64,000 bases of DNA, taken from positions 124,001 to 188,000 of the forward strand of contig JADGAX010000002.1 of assembly GCA_015231795.1 (NCBI GenBank), in the 5' to 3' direction. This DNA comes from Alphaproteobacteria bacterium (GTDB lineage Bacteria; Pseudomonadota; Alphaproteobacteria; Rhodospirillales; WMHbin7). A model generated the notes under the pieces. The model made no database searches. It was not told the DNA's origin and was given only the letters and a program-made list of their open reading frames with translations. Positions 15,752-24,220 of the stretch are shown piece by piece (position 1 is the first letter of the stretch; every line of letters begins with the position of its first letter). Both the position numbers and the translations under genes were made by a program.

Positions 15752-16899
15752 CGGCGGCCCGCAAAGTTTTCGTCCTTACGGGAAAGCGCGGCGGCTTCGG
15801 AGCCATGAAACCGATGCTTCGCCTGCTGCGCGACCGTGCCAACTTCCACCTGCAGCTTGTCGTCACCGATCAGCATGTCAGCGATAAGTTTGGCCGCACT
15901 ATTCAGGAGGTCGAGCGCGAATTCAGCGTGGCGGCGGCAGTCGATATGGAGCAGAGTGACGATTCGCCAAAGGCGCGCGCCAAAGCTCTGGGCGTATGTC
16001 TTCAGCGCATGACCGACACCTTGACGGAATTAAAGCCGGATATATGCGTATTGTACGGAGACAGAGGCGAAGTGCTAGCCACAGCGACGGCAGCCACCAT
16101 TCTCGGCATTCCCATTGCGCATTTGCAGGGCGGCGACGTTTCGGGATCACTGGATGAGCAAATGCGCCATGCCGTGACAAAATTATCGCATCTGCATTTT
16201 CCATCCACACAAGAGAGCGCCAACCGTATCTTGAAGATGGGCGAAGAGGATTGGCGGGTTCATGTGGTGGGTGACAATCACATCGACTTGATCGTTGCCG
16301 GTGATTATGCAAAACCCGACGAGGTTGAAGCTGAACTGGGCCTCGATTTGTCAAAGCCCGTCATCGTCGTTCTGCAGCATTCGGAAACGACGCAGCCCTC
16401 TGCTGCCTACAGCCAGATGGCGGAAACGCTGAAAGCGGTGGCCTCAACCGGGCATCAAGCAGTGGTGGTGCATCCTTGTTCGGATCAGGGATATGAAGGC
16501 ATTTTGCGAGCCATTGACGAATTTGCCCCCTCCCCGCAATTCACGGTTCGGGTGAATCTGGACGCGCACTTATTCTGGGGTCTCTTGTCCGTGGCGTCGG
16601 TTATGGTCGGCAACTCCTCAGCGGGGCTGATCGAAACGCCCACTTTCCGCCTGCCCGCAATTAATGTCGGTCGCAGGCAGATAGGCAGGCTATGCGCCGA
16701 GAACGTCATCCATGCGCCTCACGAAGAGGACGCGATATCCAAGGCCCTGAGCGTTGCTCTGAGTGACGCCGCGTTTTTGCAACAAGTCAAGGCTTGCCGC
16801 CAACCCTTTGGCGACGGAACGGCGGGCATTCGCATCGTCGAGCTGCTGGGCAACATTCCTCTCGATCAGACACTGCTTGTCAAACGGATGACCTATTGA
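15748..16899 (+). CDS. neuC: UDP-N-acetylglucosamine 2-epimerase, hydrolysing type (NeuC/LegG-like)
   Basis: A 383-residue GT-B-fold epimerase. In the NeuC/LegG branch it releases UDP from UDP-HexNAc while inverting C2, giving ManNAc or a 2,4-diacetamido-6-deoxymannose that NeuB condenses with PEP. Recognisable are FVLTGKRGGFGAMKPML, the Asp-rich DICVLYGDRGEVLA, GGDVSGSLDEQMRHAVTKLSH and the nucleotide-binding VMVGNSSAGLIE, all family-typical. Whether the product is ManNAc or the legionaminic precursor depends on a dehydratase and aminotransferase not seen in this window. Confidence 0.85.
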   Translation: MTAARKVFVLTGKRGGFGAMKPMLRLLRDRANFHLQLVVTDQHVSDKFGRTIQEVEREFSVAAAVDMEQSDDSPKARAKALGVCLQRMTDTLTELKPDICVLYGDRGEVLATATAATILGIPIAHLQGGDVSGSLDEQMRHAVTKLSHLHFPSTQESANRILKMGEEDWRVHVVGDNHIDLIVAGDYAKPDEVEAELGLDLSKPVIVVLQHSETTQPSAAYSQMAETLKAVASTGHQAVVVHPCSDQGYEGILRAIDEFAPSPQFTVRVNLDAHLFWGLLSVASVMVGNSSAGLIETPTFRLPAINVGRRQIGRLCAENVIHAPHEEDAISKALSVALSDAAFLQQVKACRQPFGDGTAGIRIVELLGNIPLDQTLLVKRMTY

Positions 16900-17852
16900 A
16901 ACCCAGGGCCCTTTATTATAGCTGCTTGGCCTATCAGCCTGGGCCGCTGACGTTGGTTCACACAGCATTTGACGTTGTCGAACTGGAGGATCCGCGTTGC
17001 GACAAGGATGATATCCTGGCAGAGATAGACGTGCTGTTCGCTCCCCTGGGGTTTCCGGTCGATTCGTCTAGGATGAACCGCTGCAAGAGATTGCGTGCCA
17101 TCGTCTCAAATACAACCGGCGTGCCGCATATCGACATGCAGGAAGCCAAAAGGCGCGGCATAGTCGTTTGTGCCTTGCATGATGAGCAGGCCTTTCTTGA
17201 CACCATCACACCAACTGCGGAACACACGATAGGACTGATGATGGCCGCTTGGCGGCGCATTCCAGCCTGTCATGCCGCCGCTTGCGGTGGCGCGTGGGAC
17301 CGCTTTCCCTGGGGTGCGCCCCGTATGCTCTCGCGCATGCGTTTAGGCTTGGTGGGCTATGGCCGCTTGGGGCGCAAGGTAGCTCAAATCGCCAAGGCCA
17401 TGGGCATGGACGTCGCCTATTACGATCCTTTCGTGCCGGGCGGCATGACAGAGCTGCTTGCCCTGGCCAAGCGTTCGGACGTGCTAAGCTTGCATGCGCC
17501 AGCCACGGTGGAAACCAAGGGGTTGGTGCATCGAGAAATTCTGCAAGCCCTGCCTCAAGGCGCCATGGTCGTCAACACGGCAAGGGGAGAGTTGTTGGAT
17601 AGTGAGGCGCTGCTCGACCTTCTGGAGGCAGGACACCTGTTTGCGGCGGCGCTCGACACGATCGACGGCGAGTATGACCCCGGATTCTCCAAATCCTTTG
17701 CCTCGTCACGTTTAGCCCGCTACGCCCGTGAGCATGACAATCTGGTGCTGACGCCCCATATCGGCGGCTCGACTGTCGATGCTTGGAGCGAAACCCAAAC
17801 CCACGCAGTGATGAAGGCCGTCCGCGTCCTGGGATTGGAGATCGGACGATGA
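16896..17852 (+). CDS. D-2-hydroxyacid dehydrogenase family protein (first of two)
   Basis: A 318-residue NAD(P)-dependent dehydrogenase of the SerA/D-lactate dehydrogenase family. It has the dinucleotide motif GLVGYGRLGRKV, the substrate/catalytic Arg region VVNTARGELLD, a Glu-containing TIDGEYDP, and the catalytic His in LTPHIGGST. I chose TTG 16896, which overlaps the upstream stop as TTGA, the same arrangement used at 33610 and 44648; the longer open frame to 16794 lies inside the epimerase gene. It may oxidise or reduce a C1-acid sugar intermediate, but the substrate is not evident. Confidence 0.82.
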   Translation: MKPRALYYSCLAYQPGPLTLVHTAFDVVELEDPRCDKDDILAEIDVLFAPLGFPVDSSRMNRCKRLRAIVSNTTGVPHIDMQEAKRRGIVVCALHDEQAFLDTITPTAEHTIGLMMAAWRRIPACHAAACGGAWDRFPWGAPRMLSRMRLGLVGYGRLGRKVAQIAKAMGMDVAYYDPFVPGGMTELLALAKRSDVLSLHAPATVETKGLVHREILQALPQGAMVVNTARGELLDSEALLDLLEAGHLFAAALDTIDGEYDPGFSKSFASSRLARYAREHDNLVLTPHIGGSTVDAWSETQTHAVMKAVRVLGLEIGR

Positions 17853-18571
17853 TCGCCTGGGGGTTGGTGCCCGCCCGCGGCGGGTCAAAAAGCATTCCAT
17901 ACAAGAATTTGGTGCCCGTTGCGGGAATTCCTCTGCTGGATTACGGCGCTTTGGCCGCGCAGTCGTCTGGGGTCCTTGATAGGATTGTTTGCTCGACTGA
18001 CGACGACATGATTGCAGGGCGCGCGCGCCACCTTGGAATCGAGGTCGACCGGCGACCTGATCACTTGGCTACTGACGATGCGGCTGTAGCCGACGTCGCG
18101 CGAGATTTCTTGAGTCGGCAACCGGTTGGCAACCGACCAGACGTCATCGTTCTCATTCAGCCAACCAGTCCATTTTTGTTGCCGCAGCACGTTCGAATGC
18201 TGGTCAAGGCTTTGGAATCGGATTTGACGGCCAATTCCGCCCAAACGGTAACGACGGTTCCACATAACCATCATGCCTGGAACCAGCGCGTGGTCGATGG
18301 CGATTATGTTTCTTTTCACTTCGAGGCAGAAAGAGCCATCGCCTACAACAAACAGAAAAAGCCCAAACTGTACATTTTCGGCAATCTCGTCGCAGCGCGC
18401 AGCCGCGCCCTATTGGCAGGCGAATCCTTTTTCGCAAAACCGTCGGTCTTCAAGGAAATCCCTTGGCCCTACGACCTTGATCTTGACTCGCCGCAAGATC
18501 TGAAATTGGCAGAGGCGATGCTAAGCGCTGGATTGGTCGATCTTCCACACATAATAAAGACTGAACCATGA
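17849..18571 (+). CDS. Acylneuraminate-type cytidylyltransferase (second)
   Basis: A 240-residue CMP-sugar synthetase-like protein. The N-terminal VPARGGSKSIPYKN, STDDDMI and LIQPTSPFLLP mark the NeuA family. The C-terminus has DLDLDSPQDLKLAE, equivalent to the metal-binding end of the fold. The sequence is clearly different from the one at 12344, so the locus probably activates two distinct sugars, or this member uses another sugar or polyol acid. ATG 17849 is set by the 4-base overlap with the dehydrogenase stop. Confidence 0.82.
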   Translation: MIAWGLVPARGGSKSIPYKNLVPVAGIPLLDYGALAAQSSGVLDRIVCSTDDDMIAGRARHLGIEVDRRPDHLATDDAAVADVARDFLSRQPVGNRPDVIVLIQPTSPFLLPQHVRMLVKALESDLTANSAQTVTTVPHNHHAWNQRVVDGDYVSFHFEAERAIAYNKQKKPKLYIFGNLVAARSRALLAGESFFAKPSVFKEIPWPYDLDLDSPQDLKLAEAMLSAGLVDLPHIIKTEP

Positions 18572-19926
18572 GACTGTTTGACCGCGTCATATCCTTTGCC
18601 GTTGTGGCTTGCCTCCTTTTGTCAGTCGGGGTGCTGGCCTTTAGCACCTATCACTTTGGAAACGGCGCCCTGACCTGGCAAAAGGGATTGGTCGGTTTTG
18701 TCATTCCATCTGCAACCGCCCTGGGCGCGTGGATGACGCTGCGGGTTAGCCTTGCCGCGCGCAGGTTGATAGCGCTTTACGCGTTTTGCTGCGCCATTTC
18801 TGTTTACGCCGCACAAGCCTTTCTTTTATTTCGGCCGGCAGAAATGGAGAATTCTGCTGCCGCCCTTGGACAAAAGCTTGGCTTGCCCGTCGACCCTCGC
18901 ACGAAGCGCGAAGTCATTGACGATTTGCGAAGCCAGGGCAAGGACGCTTGGCCTGCAGTCGTCACCACCAAATATCTGACCTCGCCGATTGAACATGATG
19001 GAAGGTCCATCTTGCCGCTTTCGGGCATCAGCCGCGTCCTGTCGGTCAATTGCAATGAATTCGGCACTTGGATGATCTATCCCGCCGATGAGCACGGCTT
19101 TAACAATCCTCTTGGTTTATGGCAAAGGCAGGTTCACATTCTTGCCATTGGCGATTCATTCGTGCATGGCGCCTGCGAACCGCCCGGCAAAGACCTTGTC
19201 TCTGTGCTGCGTGAAAGTGAACCCGCCACATTGAACATTGGCATCGGTGGCCGCGGTCCCTTAATGGAGCTGGCAACATTCATCGAGTACGCGCCGACGG
19301 TGCGCCCCGCACTGACCTTATGGTTCTATTACGATGGCAACGACCTTGTGAACCTAGCCGACGAGCGGAATCGGGAAATTCTGATGCGCTACCTGCGCCA
19401 GGATTTCAGCCAAGGGCTCATCAACCAACAAGATGCCATCGATACAGCACTCAAGCAGCTCGTCAATCAGGCCGCATCAGGAGATTTTCGCAAGTCTGCG
19501 AGAGCGGCAATCGTTGACTTCATCTTGCTGCGCCCGCTTCGCGCTACGCTTGGCCTGAATGCAACCGGCACCGTCGAAGTCCTGACTACAGTTGAGGATT
19601 ATCTGTCCTTAATTCCCTTGTTCAAAGAAACCATGACCAAGGCCGTAAAGCTGGCGCAGAGCTGGAACGGCAAGATCGTGTTCGTATATTTGCCGTCTCT
19701 CGAAATGCTGGTAGATCCCAAACATATTGACACGCGGCAGGCCGTGCTTAACGCGGCACGGGACAGCGGCCTTGAAATCTTGGACCTCACCGCCGCCTTT
19801 AAGGCAGAGGATGCCGCTGCTACAAGATTTTGGTACGGCCCGGGAACCCATTATTCGGCGGAAGGGTACCGGTTCGTCGCTGAATCGGTTTCGCGCTCCA
19901 TCGCCCAGACCAAGGACCTCCGATGA
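18568..19926 (+). CDS. Membrane-anchored SGNH-fold hydrolase/acyltransferase
   Basis: A 452-residue protein with about three N-terminal hydrophobic segments (residues 8-25, 40-60, 67-88) and a large, probably periplasmic SGNH domain. The block I nucleophile motif GDSFVHG (Ser197), a block III-like YYDGNDL, and the terminal catalytic His in GTHYSAEGY are all present. Related domains de-O-acetylate or O-acetylate exopolysaccharides (AlgJ/AlgX, PatB-type). It probably edits acyl groups on the exported glycan. It is followed by a second, altered SGNH gene overlapping by 4 bases. Confidence 0.72.
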   Translation: MRLFDRVISFAVVACLLLSVGVLAFSTYHFGNGALTWQKGLVGFVIPSATALGAWMTLRVSLAARRLIALYAFCCAISVYAAQAFLLFRPAEMENSAAALGQKLGLPVDPRTKREVIDDLRSQGKDAWPAVVTTKYLTSPIEHDGRSILPLSGISRVLSVNCNEFGTWMIYPADEHGFNNPLGLWQRQVHILAIGDSFVHGACEPPGKDLVSVLRESEPATLNIGIGGRGPLMELATFIEYAPTVRPALTLWFYYDGNDLVNLADERNREILMRYLRQDFSQGLINQQDAIDTALKQLVNQAASGDFRKSARAAIVDFILLRPLRATLGLNATGTVEVLTTVEDYLSLIPLFKETMTKAVKLAQSWNGKIVFVYLPSLEMLVDPKHIDTRQAVLNAARDSGLEILDLTAAFKAEDAAATRFWYGPGTHYSAEGYRFVAESVSRSIAQTKDLR

Positions 19927-20930
19927 GACGCGTAAAGTGCGCCTCCTCTCTTGGCTTTGGCGCGTTTCTTTGCTTTCTTTTTCTGCTCGCGGATCTCGCT
20001 GTGTCTGTTACCGCCTTGCGCGATAGACCCGGCATTCCAGCCGGCCTTTACGTTCAAGATCAAGATCGCCCCTATGCCATGGCCCAAAATGTCGCCATCT
20101 CCATTGACGAAGGAGTTGCCTATACGGTCCGCACGAATGAGCGAGGATATCGGGATGATGCCTGGACGCTGAATGCCACCATACGTGTTCTTGTTCTTGG
20201 TGACGGCATGGCGACGGGTGCGGGCGGTCCAAGCGAGGATGCCTTTCCCGCAAAGGCGGGCCGCCTTCTAGAAAGGGCCAATGTCAGGCTCTACAATGCA
20301 GCGGTAGGCGGTTACGGGCTGCACGAGAACTTGGCGACGTTGAAGCGCGAGTGTGCATTTCTTAGGCCGACACTTGTCCTCACGGCATATTGGTATGATG
20401 ACATGCTGCCTGTCGCTAGCGCGCCGTCAACTGTTGCTGCGCAAACGGACAAACCGATTTCAAGCTATTTCAAGCTGGCGCATCTAAGGGCCTGGCTTTC
20501 GTACTACGGCTGGCACCCGACGCAAATTGCTGAGCGTATTTGGGGCCTAGCTGATCTTGATGCCTCCTATTTGGCGCGATACCTGAAGACCGGACATGGC
20601 GACTTTCTGAAGAAGGAACGGGCAGAAGCGGCTGCTGACATTGTTCTCAAGATGCAGGCCGAGGCAAATGCATGCGGCAGCGGTTTTGCCCTGGCAGTTT
20701 TACCGACCTTTGCCGAAGCCTATTACGGGCTTCGCGAACCTGCGACGCAAAATTTGTTGGCCGCAATTGGTTCAAGCGTCAATGTGCTGGACATAAGGAA
20801 CCACATTCCGCTCGGCAGCCGCCTGATGTCAGGCCTTGACAATCACTACGACAGATTTGGCAATGAAATGATTGCTGGCATTCTAGCGGATTTCGTCGGC
20901 AATTCCTTGGCGTTGTCTAACAAGCCATGA
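19923..20930 (+). CDS. SGNH-like protein lacking the nucleophilic serine
   Basis: A 335-residue protein with one N-terminal signal-anchor (about residues 10-31) and an SGNH-like domain. The block I motif reads VLGDGMATGAGG: the usual catalytic Ser is Gly95. Other blocks persist: NAAVGGYGLHEN, YWYDDML, and the terminal Asp/His pair in DNHYDRFGNEM. It therefore looks like a non-hydrolytic partner or an enzyme with a relocated nucleophile. It directly follows the intact SGNH gene, so the two may form a complex. A 37-base gap follows. Confidence 0.65.
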   Translation: MRRVKCASSLGFGAFLCFLFLLADLAVSVTALRDRPGIPAGLYVQDQDRPYAMAQNVAISIDEGVAYTVRTNERGYRDDAWTLNATIRVLVLGDGMATGAGGPSEDAFPAKAGRLLERANVRLYNAAVGGYGLHENLATLKRECAFLRPTLVLTAYWYDDMLPVASAPSTVAAQTDKPISSYFKLAHLRAWLSYYGWHPTQIAERIWGLADLDASYLARYLKTGHGDFLKKERAEAAADIVLKMQAEANACGSGFALAVLPTFAEAYYGLREPATQNLLAAIGSSVNVLDIRNHIPLGSRLMSGLDNHYDRFGNEMIAGILADFVGNSLALSNKP

Positions 20931-20967
20931 AGTATCGAGTCCGCCTTCACTTGATGGGTTATCATTG

Positions 20968-23031
20968 ATGCCTTTATCCGTATATTTGGTTGATCTTACC
21001 TATACCCAGCAGACTGTCGCCGCCGATGTCATGCCTGCCGGCGTTGGGTGCCTAGCGACTTATGCAGAGGCGCATGGCGCCGCAACTGATCGCATTCGCC
21101 TGTTTAAATATCCCGAAAAGCTGATCGAAGCTCTAGAGGTCGATTCCTTTCCAAACGTCATTGGGTTCTCGAATTATATTTGGAACGGAACACTAGCCTA
21201 CGAATTCGCCAAGACGATCAAGCGCCAGAACCCTGAAACGATCATCGTTTTCGGCGGCCCCAACTATCCGCTTGAACCTGCGCCTCAAATAGCGTGGCTC
21301 AAGGAACATCCAGCCGTCGATTTTTATGTCGCCAAGGAAGGAGAATTGGCCTTCCTACGTCTCCTGCATGCGCTGGCGCAAGGTGACGTCGATGCAGTAA
21401 AGCGCCAAAGCATTCCCTCTGTGCATGCCATCGCAAGCGACGGACAGGCCTTCATCTCCCCCCTAGGCGAACGAGTCGCCGAACTTGATGAGATTCCATC
21501 CCCCTACTCAACTGGCCGCTTGGATGAATTCTTCGATGGGACCTTGCTGCCCATTGTACAGACGAACCGCGGTTGCCCCTTCACCTGCACTTTCTGCATT
21601 GAGGGAGACAGCTTCTTCTCGAAGGTTTATCGCAACTCTGCAGACAAGATTGGCGAAGAGCTAAGCTATATCGGACGCAAGATGCAGGACGTGCGGAGCA
21701 GGGGTGGCCGCAACGACTTGTTCATCGCCGATTCAAATTTTGGCATGTACGTAAACGATCTTGATACGTGTCGCGCTCTAGCGCAGACCCGCCTCGACTT
21801 CGGATGGCCTGAGTACATCAATGTCGCTACCGGCAAAAACCAAAAGGAGCGCGTGCTGGAGGCATCGAAGATCATCGACGGCGCCTTGCGTCTTTCCGGC
21901 TCGGTGCAAAGCCTGACGCCAGAGGTGCTGGACAATATCAAGCGCAAAAATATTTCACCAGACGACATCATGGACCTGGCGCTGAAGGCCAGTGAAACTG
22001 GCGCGAACACCTACAGCGAAATCATTATGGCCTTGCCAGGAGAGACCAGAGCCACTCATCTCGAGACTATCCGCACGGTAATGGATGCAGGCTTCACAAA
22101 TCTTTATCTTTTTCAGCTGATGATGCTTCCTGGCACAGAGTTGTCGGCGCCGCATACGCGGGAGAGGTTCTCCATGCAGGGACGGTTTCGCGTTCTTCCG
22201 CGCTGCTACGGCCACTTCAAGCTGGGCGGGGATGAAGTGCTGGCGGCAGAGATCGAGGAAATCTGCGTGGAAACCAGCACATTTTCCTTCGACGACTATG
22301 TCGTCTGTCGGCGATTCCATCTATTGGTGACGCTGTTTTACAACGATGGCGTTTTTGGCACGCTGCTGAAGCTGCTGCGCCTACTTAAGCTCTCGGTCTT
22401 TCGCTGGGTAGAGTGCATCGCCGAGACAAAGATGTCACCGCGCCTGCAAGGGCTGATCGACGCGTTCGATCAAGCGACGCAAGACGAACTTTGGACATCG
22501 CGAGAAGACCTTGAAGCCTTTACGAAAGCCCCGGGTTCAGTCGAGCGCTATATCGCAGGGGAGCTAGGCAACAATCTTCTGTATGTACATAAGACCCTGG
22601 CTATCACACAGTATGTTGACGAACTCGTCTTACTCTCCAGGGACAGCATGAGGAAGGTTTTGTCAGAGGGCGGGCTTGACACTCCCTCGCATTTAGCCTT
22701 CGTCGACGATGCTTTGACATACCACCGTTCTCGCCTGTTTGATCTCTTTTCTGATCTGGATCGCAAGGTGGAAGTGATGCAAGAATTTGACATCGCGGCC
22801 TTCGAAAGCGATCCGCAAGCTGCTGACATCGACAGTTATCGCCTTGAGACGCCGACTATGTATGTCTTCCAACTTGCAGACGAGCAAAAGGAGCTGATTC
22901 GCCGCAATCTTGGCATTTACGGCTCGACCCCGGTCGGCATAGGTCGCATCCTGTCGAAAGTTTACGTCAAGCGCATTTTGCGCCATTCCAAACCGCAGGC
23001 TGGCAAGGCCTGCACACTTCCTTCCCTATAA
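20968..23031 (+). CDS. B12-binding-domain radical SAM protein (second)
   Basis: A 687-residue protein with an N-terminal B12-binding-like Rossmann domain (VMPAGVGCLATYAEAHG, IIVFGGPNYPLEPA), then the radical SAM motif in NRGCPFTCTFC near residue 205, and about 250 further residues of unknown role containing a hydrophobic stretch. It is much longer than the protein at 14237 and is not a recent copy of it. TTG 20965 and ATG 20968 are adjacent; ATG is preferred. It immediately precedes UDP-sulfoquinovose synthase, so a role in making or modifying the same sugar is possible but unproven. Confidence 0.78.
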   Translation: MPLSVYLVDLTYTQQTVAADVMPAGVGCLATYAEAHGAATDRIRLFKYPEKLIEALEVDSFPNVIGFSNYIWNGTLAYEFAKTIKRQNPETIIVFGGPNYPLEPAPQIAWLKEHPAVDFYVAKEGELAFLRLLHALAQGDVDAVKRQSIPSVHAIASDGQAFISPLGERVAELDEIPSPYSTGRLDEFFDGTLLPIVQTNRGCPFTCTFCIEGDSFFSKVYRNSADKIGEELSYIGRKMQDVRSRGGRNDLFIADSNFGMYVNDLDTCRALAQTRLDFGWPEYINVATGKNQKERVLEASKIIDGALRLSGSVQSLTPEVLDNIKRKNISPDDIMDLALKASETGANTYSEIIMALPGETRATHLETIRTVMDAGFTNLYLFQLMMLPGTELSAPHTRERFSMQGRFRVLPRCYGHFKLGGDEVLAAEIEEICVETSTFSFDDYVVCRRFHLLVTLFYNDGVFGTLLKLLRLLKLSVFRWVECIAETKMSPRLQGLIDAFDQATQDELWTSREDLEAFTKAPGSVERYIAGELGNNLLYVHKTLAITQYVDELVLLSRDSMRKVLSEGGLDTPSHLAFVDDALTYHRSRLFDLFSDLDRKVEVMQEFDIAAFESDPQAADIDSYRLETPTMYVFQLADEQKELIRRNLGIYGSTPVGIGRILSKVYVKRILRHSKPQAGKACTLPSL

Positions 23032-23050
23032 GACTAGAAGAGGTTCTTCC

Positions 23051-24208
23051 ATGCGCATTATGATTTTGGGCGGTGACGGTTACCTTGGCTGGCCGACGGC
23101 TATGTACTTTTCTAAGCAAGGACACGACGTCGCGATCGTCGATAGCCTTAGCAAGCGCTATTGGGAGGCTGAAGTCGGTGCCGAGCCTTTGGTGCCTATC
23201 CGCACCCTTCAGGCCCGCGTGCGACGCTGGCAGGAGCTGACCGGGCGCAGCATAGACTTGTTCGTTGGCGACATCGCAGCCAACCACCGCTTTACCTACA
23301 ACGTGCTGGAGAGTTTCAATCCAGAAGCAATCATTCACTATGCCGAGCAGCCCTCGGCGCCATATTCGATGCAGGATCGCGCCAGTTGTGTCAGCACGCA
23401 GCACAACAACGTCGTCGGCACACTGAATGTCATGTTCGCCATGCAGCACACCTGCCCTAAGGCCCACATGGTCAAGCTGGGCACGATGGGCGAGTACGGC
23501 ACGCCCAACATTGACATTGAAGAGGGATGGCTGGAAGTCGAGCATAAGGGCAGAAAGGATCGTATGCTCTACCCCAAGAAACCAGGCTCCTTCTACCATC
23601 TCTCCAAGGTCCATGACTCGAACAATCTGGAATTCGCCTGCCGCGTTTGGGGTATGCGCGTGACCGATTTGAATCAGGGAGTGGTCTATGGCATAGACAC
23701 CGATGAAACGACGCTGCATGCCGACTGCAATACGAGTTTTCACTACGACGCCGTCTTCGGTACTGTTCTCAACCGCTTTATCGTGCAGGCGGTATTTGGC
23801 GCGCCGCTGACTGTTTACGGCAAGGGCGGGCAGACGCGCGGCTTCCTTAACGTCCGCGACACACTGCGCTGTGTCGAACTGGCCGTTCAGAATCCCGCCG
23901 GGGAGGGTGAGTTTAGGGTCTTTAACCAGTTCACCGAGCAATTCTCGGTGATGGACTTAGCGCTGTTGGTTGAGAAAGCAGGCGCTACGGCAGGGCTTAA
24001 GGTCAAGATTGACCATATTGTCAATCCGCGAGTTGAGCAGGAGGAGCACTATTACAACGCCGTCCACACCGGCCTGCCAAAACTTGGACTTAAGCCGCAC
24101 CTGCTTAACCAGGAACTGTTGCTGTCCATGATTGCCTATGTGCAAAAGCACAAGGAGCGCATTGATCCCAATCTCATTCAACCGACTGTTCGCTGGAAGT
24201 TGCGCTGA
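23051..24208 (+). CDS. sqdB: UDP-sulfoquinovose synthase
   Basis: A 385-residue NAD-dependent SDR-type enzyme that replaces the C6 hydroxyl of UDP-glucose with sulfonate from sulfite, giving UDP-sulfoquinovose. It matches the plant SQD1/bacterial SqdB pattern closely: GGDGYLGW (7-14), STQHNNVVGTLNV, LGTMGEYGTPNIDIEEG (Thr145, Glu148), SFYHLSKVHDS (Tyr182, Lys186), TDLNQGVVYG and VYGKGGQTRGFLNVRDT. Such conservation is specific to SqdB and not to generic epimerases. An AGAGG ribosome-binding site precedes ATG 23051. SqdB normally serves the sulfolipid SQDG, but no sqdC/sqdD partner is seen here; the glycan context suggests a sulfoquinovose-containing polysaccharide. Confidence 0.93.
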   Translation: MRIMILGGDGYLGWPTAMYFSKQGHDVAIVDSLSKRYWEAEVGAEPLVPIRTLQARVRRWQELTGRSIDLFVGDIAANHRFTYNVLESFNPEAIIHYAEQPSAPYSMQDRASCVSTQHNNVVGTLNVMFAMQHTCPKAHMVKLGTMGEYGTPNIDIEEGWLEVEHKGRKDRMLYPKKPGSFYHLSKVHDSNNLEFACRVWGMRVTDLNQGVVYGIDTDETTLHADCNTSFHYDAVFGTVLNRFIVQAVFGAPLTVYGKGGQTRGFLNVRDTLRCVELAVQNPAGEGEFRVFNQFTEQFSVMDLALLVEKAGATAGLKVKIDHIVNPRVEQEEHYYNAVHTGLPKLGLKPHLLNQELLLSMIAYVQKHKERIDPNLIQPTVRWKLR

Positions 24209-24220
24209 GCGAGACTTGTC

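Noticed and set aside
22967-23941. Long minus-strand open frame (324 codons) opposite sqdB
   Set aside because: It is antisense to a highly conserved gene and gives a low-complexity, unrecognisable protein; a by-product of codon bias.
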